Assembly (NCBI GenBank): GCA_035352895.1
Contig: DAOPYN010000014.1
Coordinates: 4,161-68,160, forward strand
From: UBA5070 sp035352895
GTDB lineage: Bacteria > Fibrobacterota > Fibrobacteria > UBA5070
DNA: 64,000 nucleotides
Reading direction: 5' to 3'
In this document: in pieces, positions 8,307 to 16,600 of the stretch
Numbering within the stretch: position 1 is the stretch's first letter
Layout of the letters: each line of letters opens with the position of its first letter
Notes under the pieces: model-generated
The model's database searches: none
Told to the model about the DNA's origin: nothing
What the model saw: the letters and a program-made list of their open reading frames with translations, nothing else
Program-made: the position numbers and the translations under genes

Positions 8307-10418
8307 TCAGGCGATCGGAGCCGGGGGGAGCGGTCTCAGGCTCTCCTCGATGGCCTTCTGCAGATCCTGGGCCCCGAAGGGTTTGCGGAGGTATTCGCGC
8401 ACGCCCAGCCTGCGCACCTCGTCGTAGGTGTTCGCGCCCGAATGCCCGGAAGCCACCATCACGGGAATCTGGATCTTCTCGCGGCGCAGCCAGCGGAGCA
8501 CCTCCAACCCGCCCACGTCCGGCATGTCCAGGTCCAGGATCACGAGGTCGAACGGCGTGGTCATGGACAGCCGCGTCCGCAGGGTCTGGAAATTCGCGAA
8601 GACCTCCACCGAATGGCCCATCGCGTGCACCATGGTGGCGATGGCGTCCAGCACGTGGAGATCGTCGTCCAGGGCCGCGATGCGCAGCTTGCGCACGGCC
8701 AGGGGAACCTCCGGATGGGAAGGCCCGGGATCCGGCCTGGCATCCCGGGGAGCCAACGGCAGGGAAATGACGAATTCCGTCCCTTCGCCCGGCTTGCTGC
8801 CGACGGTGATCGCGCCGCCGTGGCGCTGGATGGTGCCCCAGACGCTTGCCAGACCGAGTCCGGTCCCCTTCCCACCCTGCTTGGTGGTGTAGAAGGGCTC
8901 GAACACGTGGGGAAGCACTTCCGCGGGAATCCCGGATCCGGTATCGGACACCCGCAATTCGATCCGCTCGTCGGGGCGGAGCGCGTCGGCTCGGGTGGAA
9001 ATGTGGATCAGGCCGCCCTTGGGCATGGCGTCCCGGGAATTGATGGCCAGGTTCAGCAGCGCCTGGTGGAGGTGGTTGGCATCGCCGATCACCACGTCGC
9101 GTTCGGCCTTGAGGTCGAATTCCAACCGGATGGCCCGCGAGAACGTGTGCCCCAGGAGCTGCCCGATCTCTCCGATCAGGTCGTGCAGGGACAACGGTTT
9201 GGCCTGGAGTCCCGATCGCCGCGCGAAGGCCAGAAGCTGTCGGATGGTCTCGGAGGCCCGCTTGGCGGCCTGCCCCACCCGTTTGGCCAGTTCCGCTTCG
9301 GCGGGCTGGTTGGCGAGGTGGTGCTCCAGCACGGAGGAATACCCGATGATCGCGGTCAGCACGTTGTTGAAGTCGTGGGCCACGCCTCCCGCGAGTCGTC
9401 CCATCGATTCCAGCCGTTCGGCTTCGTCCAGCCGTCGCGTGAGCCTGTCCCGCTCCTCCTGGGTACGGCGGACCGCCAGGAAACCCGCGACGGAAACTCC
9501 CGCCACGGCCATGAGCAGGATCCAGGACAACCCCACGCCGATGGTGGCACCGATCTGCCACCGCGTGAGGGGAAGTCTCGCCTCCTCCGGCAGGAGCGAG
9601 ACCAGGATCCACCCCTCGCCCAGGTCGCGACGCAAGGTGCGGTACGAATCGCCCCCGTAGCGCACCTTGGGATCCAGCGGATCGAATTCCAGGAAGGAAA
9701 CCGTATCACCGAACTGGCGCGTCTTGCGCACCCGATCCAGCCGCGAATCGGCACCGGGAAGGAGACGGAACAGCCAATCGGCGCGATTGCTGGCGAACAC
9801 CACGCCTTCCGGGCTGATCAGGCATACGGGGTCGGGAATCCCCTCGAACATCCGTTTCTCGATCTCCTCGGCGCGCAGGCGCAGCACCACCACCCCGAGG
9901 AACTTCCCTTGGGCGACCACGGGAGCCGATGCGTAGATGCCGCGCTTCCTGGTGTAGACACCCAGGGCGCCGAACAGGTCGGGAGCGCCCCGGAGTCCTT
10001 TCTGGAAATACCTGCGAAACGAAAGGTCGGCCCCTAGGATGTCCTTCTCGGTGGAATCCTGGAGCCGGAGGACCACCTTCCCCTTCGGGTCCAGCACGAA
10101 CCCAAGGTCGGCACCCACCAGGGCCATCGCCTGATCCATGCGCGCCTGGAAGATGCCGCCGTTGTCGACGAAGGCCTTGGAATGGATGCCACCCTGCCTC
10201 GCCAGATCCATCGCTCCGCTGCGGACGCTCTGGAACTGGTCGTTCCAGGTCACGGAAGCCATTTCGCGCAGACGGATCATCCGCTCGCGGCGGGCGTTCT
10301 CGCGCCCCATCTGCAGGATCGCGAAATGCCCCGCTCCCAGCGTTCCCGCCAGAACCAGTACCGCGAACCCCATCGCCACTCGGCGGATCTTCGCCGGATC
10401 GACATTCAGAATATTCAT
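8307..10418 (-). CDS. Hybrid sensor histidine kinase with periplasmic sensor and C-terminal receiver
   Basis: The 703-residue protein has a transmembrane helix at about 14-36, a periplasmic region of about 250 residues resembling double-Cache sensors (YFQKGLRG, GIYASAPVV), and a second helix near 295-320. A HisKA domain carries the phospho-acceptor His in GGVAHDFNN, an HATPase domain has NLAINSRDAM and GTGLGLASV, and a receiver domain occupies the last 115 residues with phospho-acceptor Asp in LVILDLDMPD and Lys in YLRKPFG. No DNA-binding output domain or partner regulator is adjacent, so the phosphorelay target is elsewhere. A TAGGTT hexamer lies 12 bases before the start. Confidence 0.92.
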   Translation of the reverse strand: MNILNVDPAKIRRVAMGFAVLVLAGTLGAGHFAILQMGRENARRERMIRLREMASVTWNDQFQSVRSGAMDLARQGGIHSKAFVDNGGIFQARMDQAMALVGADLGFVLDPKGKVVLRLQDSTEKDILGADLSFRRYFQKGLRGAPDLFGALGVYTRKRGIYASAPVVAQGKFLGVVVLRLRAEEIEKRMFEGIPDPVCLISPEGVVFASNRADWLFRLLPGADSRLDRVRKTRQFGDTVSFLEFDPLDPKVRYGGDSYRTLRRDLGEGWILVSLLPEEARLPLTRWQIGATIGVGLSWILLMAVAGVSVAGFLAVRRTQEERDRLTRRLDEAERLESMGRLAGGVAHDFNNVLTAIIGYSSVLEHHLANQPAEAELAKRVGQAAKRASETIRQLLAFARRSGLQAKPLSLHDLIGEIGQLLGHTFSRAIRLEFDLKAERDVVIGDANHLHQALLNLAINSRDAMPKGGLIHISTRADALRPDERIELRVSDTGSGIPAEVLPHVFEPFYTTKQGGKGTGLGLASVWGTIQRHGGAITVGSKPGEGTEFVISLPLAPRDARPDPGPSHPEVPLAVRKLRIAALDDDLHVLDAIATMVHAMGHSVEVFANFQTLRTRLSMTTPFDLVILDLDMPDVGGLEVLRWLRREKIQIPVMVASGHSGANTYDEVRRLGVREYLRKPFGAQDLQKAIEESLRPLPPAPIA

Positions 10419-10482
10419 CCGTGGCGCGCAAACCTAGGAACAGGAAACCCGGTTGCGACCCTCCAATCGCAGCGAGTGAAGG

Positions 10483-10488
10483 TATCTT
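10483..10488 (+). promoter_or_regulatory. -10-like hexamer of queC (putative leaderless promoter)
   Basis: TATCTT lies six bases before the ATG of queC in the context GGTATCTTGG; the identical ten-base string precedes nadA. With a normal 6-7 base offset, transcription would begin at or next to the start codon. No clear Shine-Dalgarno site or good -35 hexamer is visible. Confidence 0.45.
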
Positions 10489-10494
10489 GGGCCC

Positions 10495-11202
10495 ATGGCG
10501 CCTACCTCCGAGCAGCCTTCCATCGTCCTTCTTTCCGGCGGCCTGGATTCCGCCACCGTCCTGGCCTGCGCCTTGCGCGAGGGCGGACCCTGCCACACCC
10601 TGGCCTTCCGCTACGGCCAGCGGCACAGCCTGGAGCTGGAAGCCGCCGAGGACCTTTCCCGGACCATGGGGGCCACCAGCCACCGCACGGTGGACATCGA
10701 TCTTTCGAGTCTGGGAGGCTCCTCCCTGACCGGACACGGCGAAGTCCCCAAGGGGCGATCGGAATCCGAGATCGGCGGCGGGGTTCCTAACACGTACGTC
10801 CCCGCCCGCAACACGGTGTTCCTCTCCTTCGCCTTGGCCTGGGCCGAGGTGTTGCAGGCATCGCGGATCTACATCGGGGTCAACGCGGTGGACTATTCCG
10901 GCTACCCCGACTGCCGTCCCGAATTCATCGCGGCCTTCGAGCAGCTGGCGAACCTCGCCACCCGCATCGGCACGGAAGGCGAGGGCATCAAGGTGGTGGC
11001 ACCTTTGCAGCGCCTGTCCAAGTCGGAGATCATCCGCCTGGGCATGCGCCTGGGCGTGGACTATTCGCGTACCCGCTCCTGCTACGACCCCGCGCCTTCC
11101 GGACAACCCTGCCTGCGCTGCGATTCCTGCCAACTGCGTCTGGCGGGATTCGCGGGTGCGGGCCTGGTGGACCCACTTCTCAAGCGGTTCGGTCTGGCTT
11201 GA
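10495..11202 (+). CDS. queC: 7-cyano-7-deazaguanine synthase
   Basis: QueC converts 7-carboxy-7-deazaguanine to preQ0 with ATP and ammonia, in the cytoplasmic pathway to queuosine or other 7-deazaguanines. The 235-residue protein has the PP-loop LLSGGLDSATVL near residue 13, the NTYVPARNTVFLS strand and the NAVDYSGYPDCRPEF motif. The C-terminal zinc site appears as Cys residues in the RSCYDPAP and PCLRCDSCQ segments. It overlaps queE by four bases. QueD, FolE and a tgt are not in the window, so those steps are encoded elsewhere. Confidence 0.95.
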   Translation: MAPTSEQPSIVLLSGGLDSATVLACALREGGPCHTLAFRYGQRHSLELEAAEDLSRTMGATSHRTVDIDLSSLGGSSLTGHGEVPKGRSESEIGGGVPNTYVPARNTVFLSFALAWAEVLQASRIYIGVNAVDYSGYPDCRPEFIAAFEQLANLATRIGTEGEGIKVVAPLQRLSKSEIIRLGMRLGVDYSRTRSCYDPAPSGQPCLRCDSCQLRLAGFAGAGLVDPLLKRFGLA

Positions 11203-11837
11203 GCTACCGCGTCCAGGAGATCTTCGCGACCCTGCAGGGAGAGGGCGCCCAGTCGGGACGCGCGGCGGTGTTCCTGCGGTTTGCCGGGTGCAATCTGTGG
11301 AACGGCGATCCCTCCACCCGAGCCACCGCGACCTGCCGCTTCTGCGACACCGACTTCACCAGCCTGTCCGGCCCCCGCGCCGGGGTGTATCCGGATGCGC
11401 GGTCGCTGGCCGAGACGGTCAGGTCGGTCTGGACCGGAACCGGTGGGACACCCCTGGTGGTTTGCACCGGTGGCGAACCCACGCTGCAAATGGATGCGCG
11501 CTTGGTGGATGCGCTCCATCGCGAAGGATTTTCCATCGCCATGGAGACCAACGGCACCCAGGCGGTGCTCCCCGGAGTGGATTGGATCACCGTGAGTCCC
11601 AAGGCGGGAGCGCGTTGGGTCCAACGGAGTGGACAGGAACTGAAGGTCGTGTGGCCACAGCCGTTCGAACTGGCCGAGCTCGAGACGTTGGACTTCGGTC
11701 ACTTCTTCCTGCAGCCCATGGACGATGCGGACCCGGTCCGGGCCGCGTCCAACCGCGAGGCCACGGTCGCCGCCTGTCTGGTCCGACCCGCCTGGCGGCT
11801 CTCCTTCCAGACCCACAAGGCGCTCGGCATCGCCTGA
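11199..11837 (+). CDS. queE: 7-carboxy-7-deazaguanine synthase (radical SAM)
   Basis: QueE makes 7-carboxy-7-deazaguanine from 6-carboxytetrahydropterin. The start is TTG at 11199, sharing bases with the queC stop (TTGA). The 212-residue product begins with the substrate-binding strand IFATLQGEGAQSG. Its cluster-binding cysteines are spaced C-x14-C-x2-C rather than the canonical C-x3-C-x2-C; this spacing is known from the Burkholderia multivorans type of QueE. CTGGEPTLQ and METNGT segments complete the shortened radical SAM core. It is translationally coupled to queC. Confidence 0.95.
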   Translation: MSYRVQEIFATLQGEGAQSGRAAVFLRFAGCNLWNGDPSTRATATCRFCDTDFTSLSGPRAGVYPDARSLAETVRSVWTGTGGTPLVVCTGGEPTLQMDARLVDALHREGFSIAMETNGTQAVLPGVDWITVSPKAGARWVQRSGQELKVVWPQPFELAELETLDFGHFFLQPMDDADPVRAASNREATVAACLVRPAWRLSFQTHKALGIA

Positions 11838-11887
11838 TCCGCAATCGGCGTGTCGCACACCATCCAGCGACCTACATCCGGTCCACG

Positions 11888-11914
11888 AAAAAGGCCCGTG
11901 GTTTCCCACGGGCC
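11888..11914 (-). terminator. Intrinsic terminator of the VWA lipoprotein gene
   Basis: A 9-base stem (GGCCCGTGG and CCACGGGCC) with a 3-4 base loop at 11893-11914 is followed, on the minus strand, by five T residues (11888-11892). It lies about 35 bases after the stop of the VWA gene and also faces the end of queE. Confidence 0.8.
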
Positions 11915-11948
11915 ATTCCTTGTCGTTTCCTGCTTTGACGGAATTCGA

Positions 11949-13202
11949 CTACTTGATCTTCTCTTCGATCAAACGCACCATCAGGGCGTTCAGGTACTCC
12001 ACCGAGTAGTCGCCCACGGAAGCCGCCAGGTGCGAGCCGCCGATGCCGGAATCGTTCGTGACGAATACGTAGGTGCCGCCGGTGGCGATGGCCATGTAGC
12101 GAAGCAGGAACTCGGTCTCCTTGTCGATGCCGCTGCAGGCCACCGGCACGATCCGGACGCCCTTGGCGCTGGCCGTGCGGACCAGTTCGTGCATCTTGCT
12201 CACGATGGCGGGCTCGTAGTGGGGCGGAGCGTCCAGAACGATGAACAGGATGCGCGCCTTGGCCGAGGACGACCACACCAGCGTGTTGAGGGACTCGTCC
12301 AGTGCGGTGTGGACCGCTTCAGGACGATCGCCTCCGTTGTTGGCCACCTGCTTGCCCACGAAATCGATGGTCTGGCTGTTGTTGGAGGTGAAGGCGGACA
12401 CCTTGGTCACGTACTCGTCTGTGACGTCGCGATAGAACACCGCACCCGTGTTGATGGAGACGTTCCCGTTGCGGCTGCGCACGGAGGCGATCACATCCTT
12501 CAGTTCGGTCGTCAGGTAGTCCAGTTCGTCGGACATCGAACCGGTGGCGTCCACCATGAAGGCCACGTCGATGGCCTCGGGAGTCCCCTTGGAGCTTTCC
12601 AGGATCAGGTCGTTGGTGCCTCCCTGGCTGTTCACCTTGATGCCTTCGAACACCTGGGTCCCGATCCGTGCGCGCAGGCCGGAAGTCGATTGCTGCCCAC
12701 CGGAAACCACGGCCGGCCACAGCTCCGCGTTGCCCTTGTTGTCCGTGCGTGCGGTCCACAACACCCGTCCATCGCCATCCAGGAGTTCCACCAAGGCATC
12801 CACCTGGGGAGCGCCTTGCAGGGTCGCGTGCACGGACACCCGGTTGTTCAGGTTGTACGACCAGTAGGTGGCGTACTTGGAGAAGTCCGCATTGCCGTTG
12901 AGGTTGAGCCAGAAGTCCCAGTTGGACAGGTCGTTCCATTCCGCGGCGGTGATCTGCCCCGGCTTGGCCTCGATGGGCGTGGAGGATCCCTGGGAACCCG
13001 AAGTGCTGCTCCCACCGTCGGAAGAGCCGGCTTTTACCGTGACACCGGTGCTCTTGTCCGAGCTCAAAGTGGCGGTCTTGACGGTTCCATAGTCGGAACT
13101 GCCGGACTTCTCGTTGATAGATTCGTCGCCCAGAGCCAGCGTGGAGGTTTCGCAACCGACCAGCAGCAGGGCGGCGGTACAGAGGAGGGAGAGCTTCTTC
13201 AT
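11949..13202 (-). CDS. Secreted VWA-domain lipoprotein
   Basis: The start is the ATG at 13202 (MKKLSLLC), preceded by AAAGGAA; it gives a 417-residue protein with a lipoprotein signal ending LLLVGC. After a Ser/Gly-rich linker of about 70 residues comes a region of unknown fold (about 85-190), with a strand reminiscent of carboxypeptidase-regulatory-like domains (NNRVSVHATLQGAPQVDA). The von Willebrand A domain follows from about residue 205: MIDAS motif DATGSMSDE, a T position in DRPEAVHTALDES, and a D in FIVLDAPPHY. VWA domains bind protein ligands through a metal ion. It is a separate unit from the giant gene upstream, with a terminator on each side. Confidence 0.8.
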   Translation of the reverse strand: MKKLSLLCTAALLLVGCETSTLALGDESINEKSGSSDYGTVKTATLSSDKSTGVTVKAGSSDGGSSTSGSQGSSTPIEAKPGQITAAEWNDLSNWDFWLNLNGNADFSKYATYWSYNLNNRVSVHATLQGAPQVDALVELLDGDGRVLWTARTDNKGNAELWPAVVSGGQQSTSGLRARIGTQVFEGIKVNSQGGTNDLILESSKGTPEAIDVAFMVDATGSMSDELDYLTTELKDVIASVRSRNGNVSINTGAVFYRDVTDEYVTKVSAFTSNNSQTIDFVGKQVANNGGDRPEAVHTALDESLNTLVWSSSAKARILFIVLDAPPHYEPAIVSKMHELVRTASAKGVRIVPVACSGIDKETEFLLRYMAIATGGTYVFVTNDSGIGGSHLAASVGDYSVEYLNALMVRLIEEKIK

Positions 13203-13459
13203 CGTTTGGGGTTCCTTTGGGAATTGGGGGGAGCGCATCGTGGGGATCGGGAAACGAGCATCGTCACCAGCTTCGTCCGATCATCGCTGCCGCACGCCCG
13301 CAGGACGGTGAGGCTCGTAGGATCGGTGATATGGGAAGGGAGCGAAGGAGCCGGTGGGCCTTCAGAGGCCATCGACCGAAAAGGACTGGAAAGAAGGTAA
13401 CGACATTTCCTCGGCGAGACCACATCTGGATGGCTCCTCGGGAAAATCCGTACTCGAGC

Positions 13460-13508
13460 CCAAACCAATGTAGGGACGCCCCGGTGGGGCGTCCCTACAT
13501 TGGTTTGG
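13460..13508. repeat. Long palindrome, REP-like interspersed element
   Basis: Two perfectly complementary 23-base arms (13460-13482 and 13486-13508) flank a three-base GGT loop. The inner part of the arm reads GTAGGGACGCCCC, similar to GTAGGG-cored palindromes that recur in intergenic DNA of many environmental bacteria. The element lacks a T-tract on either side, so it is not an ordinary terminator. A degenerate half-copy appears at 36449-36463. Whether it is a family in this genome needs the full sequence. Confidence 0.75.
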
Positions 13509-13570
13509 CGCTTGCATCGATACGTATCGCGAATCTGCCTGTGGAAACGCGATCGGCGATCCATCCACGA

Positions 13571-13610
13571 AAACGCCCCGCCGGAGGTCCTCTCCGACGG
13601 GGCGTTTGTC
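13571..13610 (-). terminator. Intrinsic terminator of the giant repeat-protein gene
   Basis: A 14-base stem with one mismatch (13573-13586 with 13592-13605) forms around a short loop. On the minus strand it is followed by TTTTCG. It begins a few bases beyond the stop codon at 13612. Confidence 0.8.
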
Positions 13611-13611
13611 A

Positions 13612-16600
13612 TCACCAGCCCGACCAGTCGTACTGGGGCAGGAAATCCAGATCCGGCGGAGGCACCGGGGTGTAGGGGTTGTGCCAGCCCAGGTTGTAGA
13701 CCTGGTTGACCACTTCCCGACGTCCGTCGACGACCACCCAACCCACCACCCGTGCCAGGTAGACCCCCGACGGCGCCATGACGCCTTGCCGAGTGAGGCC
13801 GTTCCAGGCGATCCAGAGGTCCACGTCGCCTCGCAGGGAGGACTCCACGCGGCTCTCCTTCAAAGCTTTCTGCACATCGGCCAGATCCACGAAGGCCATG
13901 GCGACACCCATGTTGTCGTACAGATACAGGGACGCTCCCTCCAGGGACTTGTTGGTCCTCAGGAGGATTCCGGTGTAATGGGATGTTTCCTGCCGGGGCG
14001 AGTTCCCCAAAGGAGTCTTCCAGGGGGCTTTCGAAGATGGCCGGACGAACACGGACAAGGGCGGCTCCGAAGGCGGCACCTTCCAGCCCTTGTACCGGGC
14101 CACATCGGGCCAGACCATGGCCACCAGCTTGGCCCTGGCCGGTCCCACTTCCAGCGGAGTCCAGTGCAGGAACCTGCCTGGCCGGTTTCCGGCACCATCC
14201 TCGACCCCGCCCTTGGGCCAGGCCGACAGGCGAACGGAATCCCCCGGGCCACCCGTGAAGGTGGAGTCCAGCAGAAGTTCCAGGATCCGGTCCTCCCTGG
14301 AGCGTTGACGCAGGCGTTCGACCTCCTGACCCGCGGAGTCCCGGGAAGGTTTCCCGAACCGAAGCCAATCGCCGCGCTCCCCGATCTTCACCTTCTCCGA
14401 CAGCTCGGCACGCAAGGTGTCCGGATCGGAAGCCGTCCGACGCAGCCGCAACTGCGCCTTGAGGATCACCGGCAGGACTCCGTCGGCCAGATCGAATCGG
14501 GCTTCCAGTGTGTCTCCCCAGCGGGCCGTCCACATCGATCCCAGATCGCGGCAGCCCACCGAGTCGCACTGGGTGGCGCCGAATTCCCAGGGGGCCAGGC
14601 CGAATTCGACCACCCTTCCGGAGGAGTCCGTACGGGCATCCCGGGCCCGCGCATCGCGCTTCTGGAGCTTGCCGTCGCGCCCCGGCCAGGAGAACCGGTA
14701 GCCCTCCACGACCCTGGGCGCCCGCTCGAAGCGCAGGACCACGCGATCCGCACGTCCGTCCGCGTCGGCATCCAACACCACCGCCGAGATCGGTCCCAGG
14801 TCCAGACCTTCCACCTCCACGGAAGGCGATGCGTCGCCCACCGCCGACCCGCGCCCGTCGCGGATCTCGCCTCCCGGCGCGAACCGGACGGAATCCGTCG
14901 GCCTCACGAGGGAGTCGATCTTCGAGCGATCCAAGGGCAGGCACAGGACACGCCGAGCGCTATCCCACCGCGGAGAGGCCGAGACCACCCCTAGCGACGA
15001 AGGATGGGTGCGACGGACGAGGTCGTCGCCACCGGAAACACCGGAGGCGTCCAGCGGCTCGGAAGCCCACACGAGCAGGGTGTCCTTGTCCGTTCCCCGG
15101 GCGATGCGGGCTCGGATGGCGATGGGGGCGATCCGTTCCAGGGTCGGAACGGGATTCGCCTTCGACGACGCATTCCAGGCGAAGGTCGCAGGAACCGACG
15201 CGGCCCGCCAAGCGGTGACCCGCGGAGCTGGCGACTTGTCGAAGGACCATTCCACGGACAGCGAGTCGTCCGAAACCTTCCGCGAGGCCTTGGCCAGGTC
15301 CAGCACGCTCGCCGAATCCGGCCAGCGGAACACCAAGGCGTTGTCGGGATTCCAGGGAAGGACGAACCGCACCTTCACGCGATCCAGGCCACCGTCGCCG
15401 TCCACATCCAGGTAGACGACGGAATCCGGTGCGGGCACCCTCCAGGAAACAGGACCGAAGCCGGTCGCCAGGGCCAGCGAATCGATGGCCAGGCGCGGAC
15501 GGGAAACCGCCGGAGCATCCGAACGCAACTGGAAGACACCTATGCCATCGGTCACCGTAAACTCGGTGCCGGAGCGTCCCGAGGTGTCGGAGACGACCAC
15601 CGTGGAGCCGGCCGAGTCGATGCGCATCCGCCCGTTCCAATCCACGCGTCCGGAGGAACCCCAGACTTCCATCCGCACTCGCACCACGCGTCGAGCCAGG
15701 GTGTCGCAGGCGAAGGAGTCGGACACGGAACCGTCCGGACGCACGTACCGCACACGCAACGCATGGAAGTCCACCGGAGACACCTTCGCGGACGAACCCA
15801 GGAGGGCACTGGAGAGAGTCACCTCACCTCCGGAAACGGGACGCAAGGATCCGATTCCCACCATGCCACGCCCGCCGGAAAGACGGATGGAGTCCGTCAC
15901 GCGCCCCGAGGAATCCGTGATCCGGATCCCGGTCGAAGGCGCCACGCCCAGCATGCCCGAACAGGTGGAGCACAGACCCGAGCGGCCCCACACTTCCACG
16001 TGCAGAAGGGTGTCCGACAGCATGTCGCGATCCACCCGCGCCGAGTCCACCACCGTCCCCGATCCATCCACGTAACGCAGCCGGAAGGGACGGAAATCGA
16101 TGGGAGAAACCACGCCGCTGGCGACCAGAAGCGAGGATCCCAACGTCACCTTCGCACCGGACANNNNNNNNNNNNNNNNNNNNNNNNNNNNNNNNNNNNN
16201 NNNNNNNNNNNNNNNNNNNNNNNNNNNNNNNNNNNNNNNNNNNNNNNNNNNNNNNNNNNNNNNCGCCGATCCGGACCGCATCCGTGGTCGAAACGCCCAG
16301 ATTGCCGGAGCAGGTGGAACAGAGACCCGAGCGACCCCAGACTTCCACACGCACAAGAGTGTCCGACAGCATGTCGCGATCCACCCACGCGGAGTCCGTC
16401 ACGTTCCCCGATCCATCCACGTATCGCAGCCGGAAGGGACGGAAATCGATGGGAGAGACCACGCCGCTGGCGACCAGAAGCGAGGATCCCAACGTCACCT
16501 TCGCACCGGACACGGGACGGTCGGAACCCAACCGGAACACCGCGCGCCCTCCGACGATGCGCACCGAGTCCGTCGCACGTCCCGACGAATCGCCGATCCG

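Larger units (their letters stand above)
13203..13611. other. 409-base intergenic region without a gene
   Basis: This region lies between two minus-strand genes. It holds a 23-base perfect inverted repeat (13460-13508) and the terminator of the giant gene (13573-13610). The remainder should carry the VWA gene promoter; I see no convincing -35/-10 pair. No open frame here looks like a real gene. Confidence 0.6.

Noticed and set aside
10441..10494. A preQ1 riboswitch before queC
   Set aside because: There is a short TGCGA/TCGCA hairpin, but no A-rich tail with the pairing needed for preQ1-I or II, and the presumed start leaves no leader.
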